Source: Aquamicrobium sp. (GTDB lineage Bacteria; Pseudomonadota; Alphaproteobacteria; Rhizobiales; Rhizobiaceae). From it: 64,000 nt of DNA. A program made the translations under genes and the position numbers. Where the stretch lies: contig NZ_JAMLIE010000004.1 of assembly GCF_023954335.1 (NCBI RefSeq), positions 124,001 to 188,000 on the forward strand, in the 5' to 3' direction. The notes under the pieces were generated by a model. It had not been told where the DNA came from, ran no database searches, and was given only the letters and a program-made list of their open reading frames with translations. The first letter of the stretch is position 1; every line of letters begins with the position of its first letter. Shown in pieces: positions 42,377-49,818 of the stretch.

Positions 42377-44055
42377 CAATGCGGGCGGCGCACCGGCGCG
42401 CGCCCGGTCAGGGTTGCGACGGTGCAGTCGGCGAGGCTGCCCAGCCGCACGGAGCGCCCGGAAAGCCCCGGCCCGTAATGGGCGTACTTGCCGGAATTGG
42501 TCATCACCGCGCGGGTGTTGACAGGAAACACCGGCTCGGGGATCGAGCACCAGCACAGGTCGGGCAGCACCTGGACGCCGCTCGCCTCCAGCCGCGCCAG
42601 CGTTCCCTCGGCCCGCGCAGCATCGATGATGGCGTGTCCGGCGGTGACGATGGCCGCGACGCCGTCGTGCCGGCGGCGGCCGGCCAGCGCGTCGGCGAAG
42701 GCGCGGCATTCGTCCAGCGAGGCGTGCGGGCTGCCGATGGCGACGAGCTCGACCTCCTCGGGGCCGTCGTTCAGCATGTCCCACGACGCGGCCATGTCGG
42801 CGGCGGTGATGGCGATCCTGTCGGCGTCGGCGGCGGCCGCGCCTTCGGCTTCCGGAGTGACGCCCTCGACATGCAGCATCGGCGCGGCCGAGGTCGTGCC
42901 GAAGGCCGCGCACAGCGCCTTCAGATCGTCGCGCGACGGCGCGGCGGCGGCCAGCCCGGCGATAAGCGGGATGCGGTCCGGCGAGGCCATGCCCGCCATG
43001 TAGCCGACCAGCGGCCAGAAGGCGTCGTCCACCCTTTCCGGCAGCGCGAAATCGAGGATGCGGGCCGCCTTGCGGTTCTCGTCGAGATAGACGCCGGCGA
43101 GCGGCGCGCGGCCGGTCAGCGCGATGCAAAGGTCGAGGAAGTCCGGGTGCTTGGCGGTGCGCGCGCCGAGCACGGAATTCGCGAAGACGACGGCGTTGGA
43201 CTCGGCCCATGCGATGGCCTCGCCGGCATGCGGGGCGCTGTCGAGCAGATAGGGCGCGCAGGTGAAAGTCGGCCGGCAGCCCATGCGCACATAGGCATCG
43301 GCCAGCCGCGCCGCCGGGTCGCCGAAGCCGGGCGCGACGCCCTGCGCCCGCCAGTTGGCGTGATCGACGGAGATGGCGTTCATGGTGGTCGGCACCCTGA
43401 CCTTCGCGTCCATGTCGGCCATCTTCTCGGCGAAGGTCAGGTTGGCGGGGCTGGCATAGATGCAGCCGTCGATATGGCCCTGCACCACGTCGATCAGGCG
43501 CGGCGCGCCCTGCTGGAGGGCCATGGCGCGGACGATGCGCATCGCCTGCGCCGCCGCCACGCCCTCGGCGCCGTCGAGCATCGCGAGGTCTGACGGGTCA
43601 AGCGCCAGCGCCCCGGGCGCCGGGTGCGAGACGGGGATCGACAGCCCGTCCGCCTCGATGGCGGCGGGGCCGATCCGCGCGGCGCGCGCGCGAGACAGCG
43701 CCGCGAAGGCGTCGGCGCCGAGCCGCAGCACCGGCAGCGGCCGGCCGAACATCTCGGCCGCGATGAGCGCGCCCAGCGTCAGCACGTCCTCCGCCTCGCG
43801 GAAGACCAGCGCCGCCGGCGCGCGGCCGCCGAGGATCAGGTCGAGCAGCACGCCCGAGCCGGTGCAGGAGCCGCGGCTGGTCGGCATCATCAGGATCGCG
43901 CCGGTCAGGCATGTGCCGTGCAGGGGATGGTGGACGTCGATCACGCGCCCCGTCGCCGGGTCCACCCCGCCCCAGAAGCTCAGCGCCTCCGCCGAGGCGA
44001 CGACCGGGCCGGAGGCCGACCCTTCGAGAACGCTGCGTGCTTCAAAACCGGCCAT
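42355..44055 (-). CDS. Aconitase X, cis-3-hydroxy-L-proline dehydratase type (fused small and large domains)
   Basis: About 566 residues. The N-terminal small domain (DUF126 type) has HGTCLTGAILMMPTSRGSCT and GSGVLLDLILGGRAPAALVF. The large domain (DUF521) follows with MDAKVRVPTTMNAISVDHAN and YVRMGCRPTFTCAPYLL, and near the end VFPVNTRAVMTNSGKYAHYG. Bacterial aconitase X proteins of this fused type dehydrate cis-3-hydroxy-L-proline to pyrroline-2-carboxylate; homologues elsewhere act on phosphomevalonate. The neighbouring 3-hydroxyproline-type enzyme supports the first role. ATG 44055 has AAGGA upstream; a GTG at 44067 is also in frame. The last codons (LEQRAF and stop) lie inside repeat copy A. 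Confidence 0.88.
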   Translation of the reverse strand: MAGFEARSVLEGSASGPVVASAEALSFWGGVDPATGRVIDVHHPLHGTCLTGAILMMPTSRGSCTGSGVLLDLILGGRAPAALVFREAEDVLTLGALIAAEMFGRPLPVLRLGADAFAALSRARAARIGPAAIEADGLSIPVSHPAPGALALDPSDLAMLDGAEGVAAAQAMRIVRAMALQQGAPRLIDVVQGHIDGCIYASPANLTFAEKMADMDAKVRVPTTMNAISVDHANWRAQGVAPGFGDPAARLADAYVRMGCRPTFTCAPYLLDSAPHAGEAIAWAESNAVVFANSVLGARTAKHPDFLDLCIALTGRAPLAGVYLDENRKAARILDFALPERVDDAFWPLVGYMAGMASPDRIPLIAGLAAAAPSRDDLKALCAAFGTTSAAPMLHVEGVTPEAEGAAAADADRIAITAADMAASWDMLNDGPEEVELVAIGSPHASLDECRAFADALAGRRRHDGVAAIVTAGHAIIDAARAEGTLARLEASGVQVLPDLCWCSIPEPVFPVNTRAVMTNSGKYAHYGPGLSGRSVRLGSLADCTVATLTGRAPVRRPHWLEQRAF

Positions 44056-44188
44056 GGCTTCCTTCACGGATTCGACGGGACGCCGCAGGACAGGCGCGGA
44101 GCGAACGGCGGGCCGTTCCTCGTCGCCTGATCACCGGTGCGGCAACGGTCGCAGCATCCCATATCGGGCCCGGCGGATCAATCTCGAA

Positions 44189-44201
44189 ATACAGGCTGTA
44201 T
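44189..44201. promoter_or_regulatory. Palindrome upstream of the aconitase-X gene
   Basis: ATACAG-G-CTGTAT is a perfect 6-bp inverted repeat with a single central base, 134-146 bases upstream of the aconitase-X start, in an AT-rich gap. It shares TGTAT half-site text with the palindrome in the TRAP promoter (36130-36141), so both could be sites of the GntR protein encoded between them. Confidence 0.45.
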
Positions 44202-44238
44202 GCAAGGATTATTCAAGCATGCCGCCCCTGCCGGGCAC

Positions 44239-45369
44239 CTAAGCATCGAACTCGATCACCTGCCGGATCGCCTCGCCGGCATGCAGGCGGTCGAAGCCCT
44301 CATTGACCTCGTCGAGCGCGATGCGATGCGTCATCAGCTTCTCGACCGGCAGCTTGCCGCGCCGGTGAAGGCCGAGGAAGCGGGGAATGTCGCGCGAGGG
44401 AACGCCCGAGCCGAGATAGCTGCCGCGCAGCGTCCGCTCCTCGGCCACCAGCGTCAGCGGCGAGATGTTGAGCACGGCCTTCGGGTTGGTCAGCCCGGCC
44501 GAGATCGTGGTGCCGCCGCGCCGGGTCATCGCGAACGCGCCCTCCAGCGCCCGCGCCGAGCCGGCGAATTCGAGCGCGGCGTCGACGCCGCCCGACGTCG
44601 CCTCCTTGACCTTGGCGGTCAGGTCCGGATCGGTGGCGTTGAAGGTGTGCGTCGCGCCGAGGTCGCGCGCCAGCTCGAGCTTTGCGTCGAGCGTGTCGAC
44701 CGCGACGATGGTCTCCGCCCCGACCGCGGCCGCGCCAAGCACGGCGGCGAGGCCGACGCCGCCGAGGCCGACGACGGCCGCCCGCCCGCCCGGCTCCACC
44801 GCGCCCATGTTGAACACCGCGCCCGCCCCCGTCAGCACGGCGCAGCCCATGAGGGCGGCGATGGTCAGCGGCGTCTCGCGGTCGATCTTCACCAGGCTGC
44901 GCCGCGACATCACCGCATGAGTGGCGAAGCTCGACACGCCGATCATGTGGCTGACGCGCTCACCATTGCGCGACAGCCGCACCCCGCCCGACAGGAGCTC
45001 GCCCCTGCCGTTCGCGGCCGCGCCCGGCTCGCACAGCGCCGGTCGGCCGGACTGGCACGGCCCGCAATGGCCGCAGGACGGCACGAAGACGAAGATGACG
45101 TGATCGCCGGGCACGAGGTCGTCGACACCCTCGCCCACCTCCTCGACAATTCCAGCGCCCTCGTGGCCGAGCACCATCGGAACGGGGCGCGGCCGGTCAC
45201 CGTTGATGACCGAAAGGTCGGAGTGGCAAAGCCCGGCCGCCGCCACCCTGACCAGCACCTCGCCCGTCTCGGGCGGCGCAAGGTCGATCTCGCCGACGCT
45301 GAGCGGCTGCGTCTGCGCATAGGGGCCGGAACGGCCGATCTCCTCCAGCACGGCGGCGCGTATCTTCAT
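44239..45369 (-). CDS. Zinc-dependent alcohol dehydrogenase
   Basis: 376 residues, medium-chain dehydrogenase family. The catalytic zinc ligands are in AGLCHSDLSVINGDR and VLGHEGAGIVEEVG; the structural zinc is bound by the four cysteines in PSCGHCGPCQSGRPALCE; the NAD-binding motif is AAVVGLGGVGLAAVLGAAAV. The sequence is nearest class III-like/long-chain alcohol dehydrogenases. Start ATG 45369 has GAGGGAACGAGG upstream, and the longer frame adds only 13 codons. It lies upstream of the aconitase-X gene on the same strand, 183 bases away, but the palindrome in that gap suggests separate control. Substrate unknown. Confidence 0.9.
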   Translation of the reverse strand: MKIRAAVLEEIGRSGPYAQTQPLSVGEIDLAPPETGEVLVRVAAAGLCHSDLSVINGDRPRPVPMVLGHEGAGIVEEVGEGVDDLVPGDHVIFVFVPSCGHCGPCQSGRPALCEPGAAANGRGELLSGGVRLSRNGERVSHMIGVSSFATHAVMSRRSLVKIDRETPLTIAALMGCAVLTGAGAVFNMGAVEPGGRAAVVGLGGVGLAAVLGAAAVGAETIVAVDTLDAKLELARDLGATHTFNATDPDLTAKVKEATSGGVDAALEFAGSARALEGAFAMTRRGGTTISAGLTNPKAVLNISPLTLVAEERTLRGSYLGSGVPSRDIPRFLGLHRRGKLPVEKLMTHRIALDEVNEGFDRLHAGEAIRQVIEFDA

Positions 45370-45458
45370 TCCTCGTTCCCTCCCCGATTCAATGCTGCAT
45401 CGGGCCACTCTAGCGGTTTCCGGCTCCCTCGCGACAGCGAAACGAACTCGGCCCCGAC

Positions 45459-45473
45459 TTTACGTTTCTTCAC
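45459..45473 (+). promoter_or_regulatory. CpxR-like direct repeat upstream of the Spy-like gene
   Basis: TTTAC-GTTTC-TTCAC is a direct repeat of two 5-base half sites with a 5-base spacer, differing at one position from a perfect TTTAC repeat. CpxR-class OmpR regulators bind GTAAA-N5-GTAAA, which is the reverse complement. It lies 84 bases before the Spy-like gene that heads an operon with its own response regulator and sensor kinase. Confidence 0.5.
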
Positions 45474-45556
45474 ATTCGCGGCGAACGCGCGAAACAGTCG
45501 CCGCCTAATCTGGCTCCATCGCGGCAATCAGGCCGCACCAGGCAAGGAGCCGGATC

Positions 45557-46084
45557 ATGGAACAGGAAAACCACGAAGCGAACCCCGCCACCTCGACGAA
45601 GGGCAACAAGAGCCGCAGCCGCTGGCTGATCGCCGGCGGCGTCGCCGTCGTCGCGCTGGCGGGCATCGGCGCGGCGGGGGCGATGGGCGGCGGCGAGACC
45701 ATGGGCCGCCACGTCATGGAAGCGGGCATGAAGCATGGCGGCCATTTCGCCGGGCGCGGCCTCTCCCGCGCGCTCGATGCGGTCAACGCCACCGCCGAGC
45801 AGGAAGACCGCATCTGGGCGATCATCGACGACACCCGCGCCGAACTCCGGCCCGTGATGCGCGAGTTCCGCGACACCCGCGAGACCGTGATGCAACTGAT
45901 GGCAGCCCCGACCATCGACCGCGCCGCTGCCGAGACGCTGCGCGCCGAGCGCATCGCCGCCATCGACGAGGCGTCGAAGAAGATGACTGCGGCGATGCTC
46001 GACGCGGCCGAGGTGCTGACGCCGGAGCAGCGCGCCGAGCTCGCCAAGCATTTGGGCGAGCGCAAGGGCCCGCGCCGGTGGTAA
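45557..46084 (+). CDS. Spy/CpxP-like periplasmic protein
   Basis: 175 residues. A hydrophobic signal anchor (SRWLIAGGVAVVALAGIGAA) follows a polar start; the rest is helical and charged, with a His/Gly/Met-rich patch (MGRHVMEAGMKHGGHFAG) that could bind metal. The C-terminal LTPEQRAELAKHLGERKG contains the LTxxQ motif of Spy/CpxP chaperone-sensor proteins. AAGGAG precedes ATG 45557. It heads a three-gene unit with a response regulator and sensor kinase, which suggests it senses envelope stress or metal and inhibits the kinase, as CpxP does for CpxA. Confidence 0.85.
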   Translation: MEQENHEANPATSTKGNKSRSRWLIAGGVAVVALAGIGAAGAMGGGETMGRHVMEAGMKHGGHFAGRGLSRALDAVNATAEQEDRIWAIIDDTRAELRPVMREFRDTRETVMQLMAAPTIDRAAAETLRAERIAAIDEASKKMTAAMLDAAEVLTPEQRAELAKHLGERKGPRRW

Positions 46085-46120
46085 GGTCGCGCGGCTGAAT
46101 CGCGGCGGAGCACAGGCGGC

Positions 46121-46822
46121 ATGGCGGAAGAGATCCTGATCGTCGACGACGACGCGAGGCTTTCCGCCATGCTGTCCGACTATCTCTCCGGCAACGGCTT
46201 TGCCGTGCGGCAGGCGCCGGCAGCGCTCGCCGGGCTCGACGAGATCAGGCGGCGCGAGCCCGACGCGGTCATTCTCGACATCATGCTGCCCGACCTCGAC
46301 GGCTTCGAGGCCTGCCGGCGCATCCGCGCCTTCAGCGACGTGCCGGTGCTGATGCTGACGGCCAAGGGCGAGGAGACGGACCGCATCGTCGGTTTGGAGC
46401 TCGGGGCCGACGACTATCTGCCCAAACCCTTCAGCCCGCGCGAGCTTCTGGCGCGGCTGCGCGCCGTCCTGCGCCGGCGCGGCGGGCAGGCCGCCGGGGC
46501 TGAGCGCATCCTGCGCTTCGGCCGGCTGGAGATCGACCCCGCCTCGCGCCTCGCCCGCATCGACGGGCGCGATTGCGACATCACCGGCCACCAGTTCGAC
46601 CTTCTCGTCGCGCTGGCCGAGAATGCCGGGCGCATCCTGTCGCGCGAGCAGCTGATGGACATGGTCCGGGGCGAGGCGTTCGACGCCTTCGACCGCTCCA
46701 TCGACGTCCACGTCTCGCGCATCCGCGCGGCGATCGAGGACGACCCCAAGCATCCGCGCCGCATCGTCACCGTGCGCGGCGCGGGCTACGTCTTCGCCCG
46801 GCGTCAGGACGAGGAAAGATAG
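46121..46822 (+). CDS. OmpR-family response regulator, CpxR-like
   Basis: 233 residues. The receiver domain (1 to about 120) has the acidic pair in LIVDDDARL, phospho-acceptor D53 in VILDIMLPDLDG, T80 in LMLTAKG and K102 in YLPKPF. The C-terminal winged helix (about 135-230) has CDITGHQFDLLVALAENAGR, LSREQLMDMVRGEAFDAFDR and SIDVHVSRIRAAIEDDPKHP. It follows the Spy-like gene by 36 bases and is followed by its kinase gene after 5 bases. It likely binds the TTTAC repeat upstream of the operon. Confidence 0.95.
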   Translation: MAEEILIVDDDARLSAMLSDYLSGNGFAVRQAPAALAGLDEIRRREPDAVILDIMLPDLDGFEACRRIRAFSDVPVLMLTAKGEETDRIVGLELGADDYLPKPFSPRELLARLRAVLRRRGGQAAGAERILRFGRLEIDPASRLARIDGRDCDITGHQFDLLVALAENAGRILSREQLMDMVRGEAFDAFDRSIDVHVSRIRAAIEDDPKHPRRIVTVRGAGYVFARRQDEER

Positions 46823-46827
46823 GAATC

Positions 46828-48084
46828 ATGCGCCTGCGCAACAGCCTGTTCCTCAAGGTGTACCTGACGCTCATCGCCAGCCTCGTCGTGGTGGCGCTGG
46901 CCAGCGCCGCCTTCGTGCGCCTGTCGCACGACGAAGAGGACCGCGGCTGGGGCGCGCGGCGCGACGCCTTCGTCGCCGCCATGCTGCCGGCAAACGCCCC
47001 GCTTGCCGAAACCCGCATCGTGGTCGAGCGGCTGGCGGCGGCGCTCGACGCCGACATCGCGCTCTACGACGCCAGCGGCGGCCTGATCGCCGGCGCCGGC
47101 GCGCCGGTTCCGTTGCCCACGCAGGGCGAAAGAAGCGAGCGCCGGCGCGGCGGCGACGGCAAGCTGATGACGGTGCGGCTGGATGACGGCCGCACCGCCG
47201 TCGCCCGCTTCGCGAAAAGCCCGTTCGGCCCGTCGCGGCCCAACCCGCTCGCGTGGCTGGCGCTGATCGCCGGCGTCACCGGGCTCGTCGCCTGGCCGGT
47301 CGTTCGCCACCTGACCAGCCGGCTCGAGCGCCTGCGCCACGGCGTCGAGGCATGGGGCGGCGGCGACCTCGCCCTGCGCGTCCCCGTCGAGGGCGGCGAC
47401 GAGGTGGCGGCGGTGGCAACGAGCTTCAACCGGGCCGCCGGCCGGGTCGAGAGCCTCCTCGCCTCGCACCGCGCCCTGCTGGCCAACGCCAGCCACGAGC
47501 TGCGCTCGCCGCTCGCCCGGCTGCGGATCGCGGCGGACCTCTACGAGGCCGAAGCGAGCGAGGAACGCCGCGCCGAGATCGTCCGCAACCTCGCCGAGCT
47601 CGATGAGCTGGTCGAGGAGATCCTGCTGGCCAGCCGGCTCGACCATGTCGGCGACATCGGCGCCAGCGAGACGGTCGACCTGCTGGCGCTCGTCGCCGAG
47701 GAAGGCGCGCGTCACGGCATCGAGGTCGCGGGCGAGGCCGCGCCCGTCACCGGCAATCCGCGGCTGCTGGCGCGGCTCGCGCGCAACCTGATCCAGAACG
47801 CGCTGCGCCACGGCGCGCCGCCGGTCGAGGTCGAAGTCCGCCGCGAGGGCGGCCGCGTGGAGCTCAGCGTGCGCGACCACGGGCCGGGCATCCCCGAGGC
47901 CGAGCGCGAGCGCGTGTTCGAGCCGTTCTACCGCCCGTCGGGCCGCAGCGAGGAGGCTGGCGGCTGGGGGCTGGGCCTGGCGCTGGTGCGCCAGATCGCG
48001 GAGCGCCACGGCGCGCGCGTGCGGCAGGAGACGCCGGCCGGCGGCGGCGCGCGCTTCGTCGTCACCTTCCCGCAGCAGGACTGA
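46828..48084 (+). CDS. Sensor histidine kinase, CpxA-like
   Basis: 418 residues. The first helix lies near 8-30 (LKVYLTLIASLVVVALASAA) and the second near 141-160, with a short periplasmic domain between. A HAMP region follows (VEAWGGGDLALRVPVEGGDE). The dimerisation domain has ANASHELRSPLARLRIAA with phospho-acceptor H223, then NLIQNALRHG (N box), DHGPGIPEAERERVFEPFYR (G1) and GGWGLGLALVRQIAERHGA (G2). Starts 5 bases after the regulator gene with AGGAA upstream. Its 3' end overlaps by 23 bases the end of the convergent ScfR-type gene. Confidence 0.94.
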   Translation: MRLRNSLFLKVYLTLIASLVVVALASAAFVRLSHDEEDRGWGARRDAFVAAMLPANAPLAETRIVVERLAAALDADIALYDASGGLIAGAGAPVPLPTQGERSERRRGGDGKLMTVRLDDGRTAVARFAKSPFGPSRPNPLAWLALIAGVTGLVAWPVVRHLTSRLERLRHGVEAWGGGDLALRVPVEGGDEVAAVATSFNRAAGRVESLLASHRALLANASHELRSPLARLRIAADLYEAEASEERRAEIVRNLAELDELVEEILLASRLDHVGDIGASETVDLLALVAEEGARHGIEVAGEAAPVTGNPRLLARLARNLIQNALRHGAPPVEVEVRREGGRVELSVRDHGPGIPEAERERVFEPFYRPSGRSEEAGGWGLGLALVRQIAERHGARVRQETPAGGGARFVVTFPQQD

Positions 48085-49657
48085 CGGCCGCCCCGCCATA
48101 GGCGATCCCGTCGCCGCGGTCGAACCCGGTCGGCATCTCGTGGCGATGGATGCAGCTCATGCGCGGGCACAGCATGCAGGACGGTCCGATCTCGACCGCG
48201 GCTTCGCCGGCGGTCAGGTCGCGGCCGTAGACGATGCGGTCGGCATGGAGCATATCGCAGGACAGCATGACGGAGAATGTCGGCGGCAGGCGGTTGAAAC
48301 CGTTGGAATGCTTGACCACCTGTTTCGCCACCTGCAGGAAGCGCGCCCCGCCGGGAAAGACCGACACCTGCCGCACCACGCCGCGTTCGGCGAAGGCGCT
48401 GTAGATCGGCCACAGCAGGCAGCCATGGCCGGATGCCGGCAGGATCAGCCCCGGCAGTGGAAAGCGCTTGGTCATGCGGCCGGCGCGGTCGGCGCGCAGG
48501 AAGCCGAAGGGAACGCCCTCCCTGCCGGTACGCCTGAGCGTCACCAGCCGGTGCGCCACCTGCTCGAAGCTGGCCCCGACGAGGGTGCCGATCAACTCGA
48601 TGTCGTAGCGGCGCTCCTCGGCCAGCGACAGGATCGTCTCGTACGGCATCATCATCGCGCCGGCGACATAGGAGGACAGGCTGCGGAAGGCGAGGCGCCG
48701 CGCTTCGCCCGAGGTGAGCGCGATCGAGGCGACCACCTCCTCGATGACCGGGCTAGCCGCCCGCATCGCATAGGTGCGCAGCATGGCGAAGATGCGCGTC
48801 GATGGCGGCGTCACGTCTGGTATCGCGAGGACGTTTCCCTCCGCCGCATCGGTCGGGTTCTGCTCCGCGCCCGAGGTCAGTCGGAAGCCGATGCCGAACC
48901 GGCGCGACAGCAGCGCGGCGAGCGCTTCCTCCTGCACCGGGCGGCGCGCCGGCAGCTCGGCCGCCAGCGCCTCGGCCAATTCCTCCAGCACCGGGAAATG
49001 GTTGTTGTGGTCGATGATCGCGTCGTCGACCTCGTTCATCGGCGAGATCAGCCGCTCGTCGGTCGTCGTCTGGTCGAAATAGTCGACGAGGTTGCGGATC
49101 GTCGGCACGAGGTCGTTGATCTCGGAATTGATCGTCGAGACGAAGCGGTCGCGCTGGGCGCTGGTCAGGTCCGGGATGGTGGCGAGGATCTCCGCGCCCG
49201 ACTTGATGCCGGCGACGCGGTTCAGCGTCTCGTGCAGCAACTGCGACAGGTACGGGTCGGAGCGCAGCCGGTGGCGCAGCGTCTCGATGTTGGCGGAGGC
49301 GTCGGAATAGGCGCGATAGAGCCGGGTCAGCGCTGCCGCCGCCTCGGGAAAGCGCGTGGCGAGGTCGCGGATCGACTCGGCCTCCATCTCGATCCCGCGC
49401 ATCACCGGATCGACCATCAGCTCGCCGATCGTGCCGATGGTGCGCAGCTCGTTCTCGCCCGACAGATGCGCCAGGTCGATGTCGAGCCGCTCGCCGATGC
49501 GCAGCAGCAGCGCGCCGCCGATGGCGCGCTTGTTGTTCTCGATCAGGTTGAGATAGCTCGCAGAGATGCCGAGCGCATTGGCCAGCGCGGTCTGGGTCAG
49601 ACCGATCGCCTTTCGCTTGCGCCTGATGCGCGCGCCGATGGGTGTCCGGATGGCCAT
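48062..49657 (-). CDS. ScfR-family regulator (XRE helix-turn-helix, DUF955/DUF2083)
   Basis: 531 residues. The N-terminal XRE domain is IGARIRRKRKAIGLTQTALA then NALGISASYLNLIENNKRAI. The middle and C-terminal regions match the short-chain fatty acyl regulator family (RamB/PccR/MccR-like), ending with a cysteine cluster GPSCMLCPRMSCIHRHEMPT. Known members sense acyl-CoA status and control acetate, propionate or branched-acid metabolism. It is divergent from an ABC importer operon that ends with acetyl-CoA synthetase, which fits that role. The start MAIRTPIGARIRRKRKAIGL is standard; the intergenic region holds repeated motifs. Confidence 0.92.
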   Translation of the reverse strand: MAIRTPIGARIRRKRKAIGLTQTALANALGISASYLNLIENNKRAIGGALLLRIGERLDIDLAHLSGENELRTIGTIGELMVDPVMRGIEMEAESIRDLATRFPEAAAALTRLYRAYSDASANIETLRHRLRSDPYLSQLLHETLNRVAGIKSGAEILATIPDLTSAQRDRFVSTINSEINDLVPTIRNLVDYFDQTTTDERLISPMNEVDDAIIDHNNHFPVLEELAEALAAELPARRPVQEEALAALLSRRFGIGFRLTSGAEQNPTDAAEGNVLAIPDVTPPSTRIFAMLRTYAMRAASPVIEEVVASIALTSGEARRLAFRSLSSYVAGAMMMPYETILSLAEERRYDIELIGTLVGASFEQVAHRLVTLRRTGREGVPFGFLRADRAGRMTKRFPLPGLILPASGHGCLLWPIYSAFAERGVVRQVSVFPGGARFLQVAKQVVKHSNGFNRLPPTFSVMLSCDMLHADRIVYGRDLTAGEAAVEIGPSCMLCPRMSCIHRHEMPTGFDRGDGIAYGGAAVSPAAGR

Positions 49658-49818
49658 GGCAAGCAGTCGATGTGTAAATAATTGACAAAACAGACTTTAC
49701 ATAATTCAGGAAATTGACAAAAAAATCATGCCTAGTCAATTGATTGTTGAGAATAAGACAATTTGTGCCAATCTCTTGCACGCGCCGCCGGGAGGGCGTG
49801 TCGCGTGGAGGAGAAGAT
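49658..49818. promoter_or_regulatory. Divergent control region of ScfR gene and ABC-acs operon
   Basis: A markedly AT-rich 161-base gap. AATTGACAA occurs at 49680-49688 and 49712-49720, 32 bases apart (about three helical turns). GTCAATT, its inverse, lies at 49735-49741 within the palindrome TCAATTGA. TGTAAA (49673-49678) and TTTACA (49696-49701) form a wider inverted pair. Each AATTGACAA contains TTGACA, so some may be -35 elements rather than operators. GGAGGAG at 49806-49812 is the ribosome site of the binding-protein gene. Confidence 0.55.
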
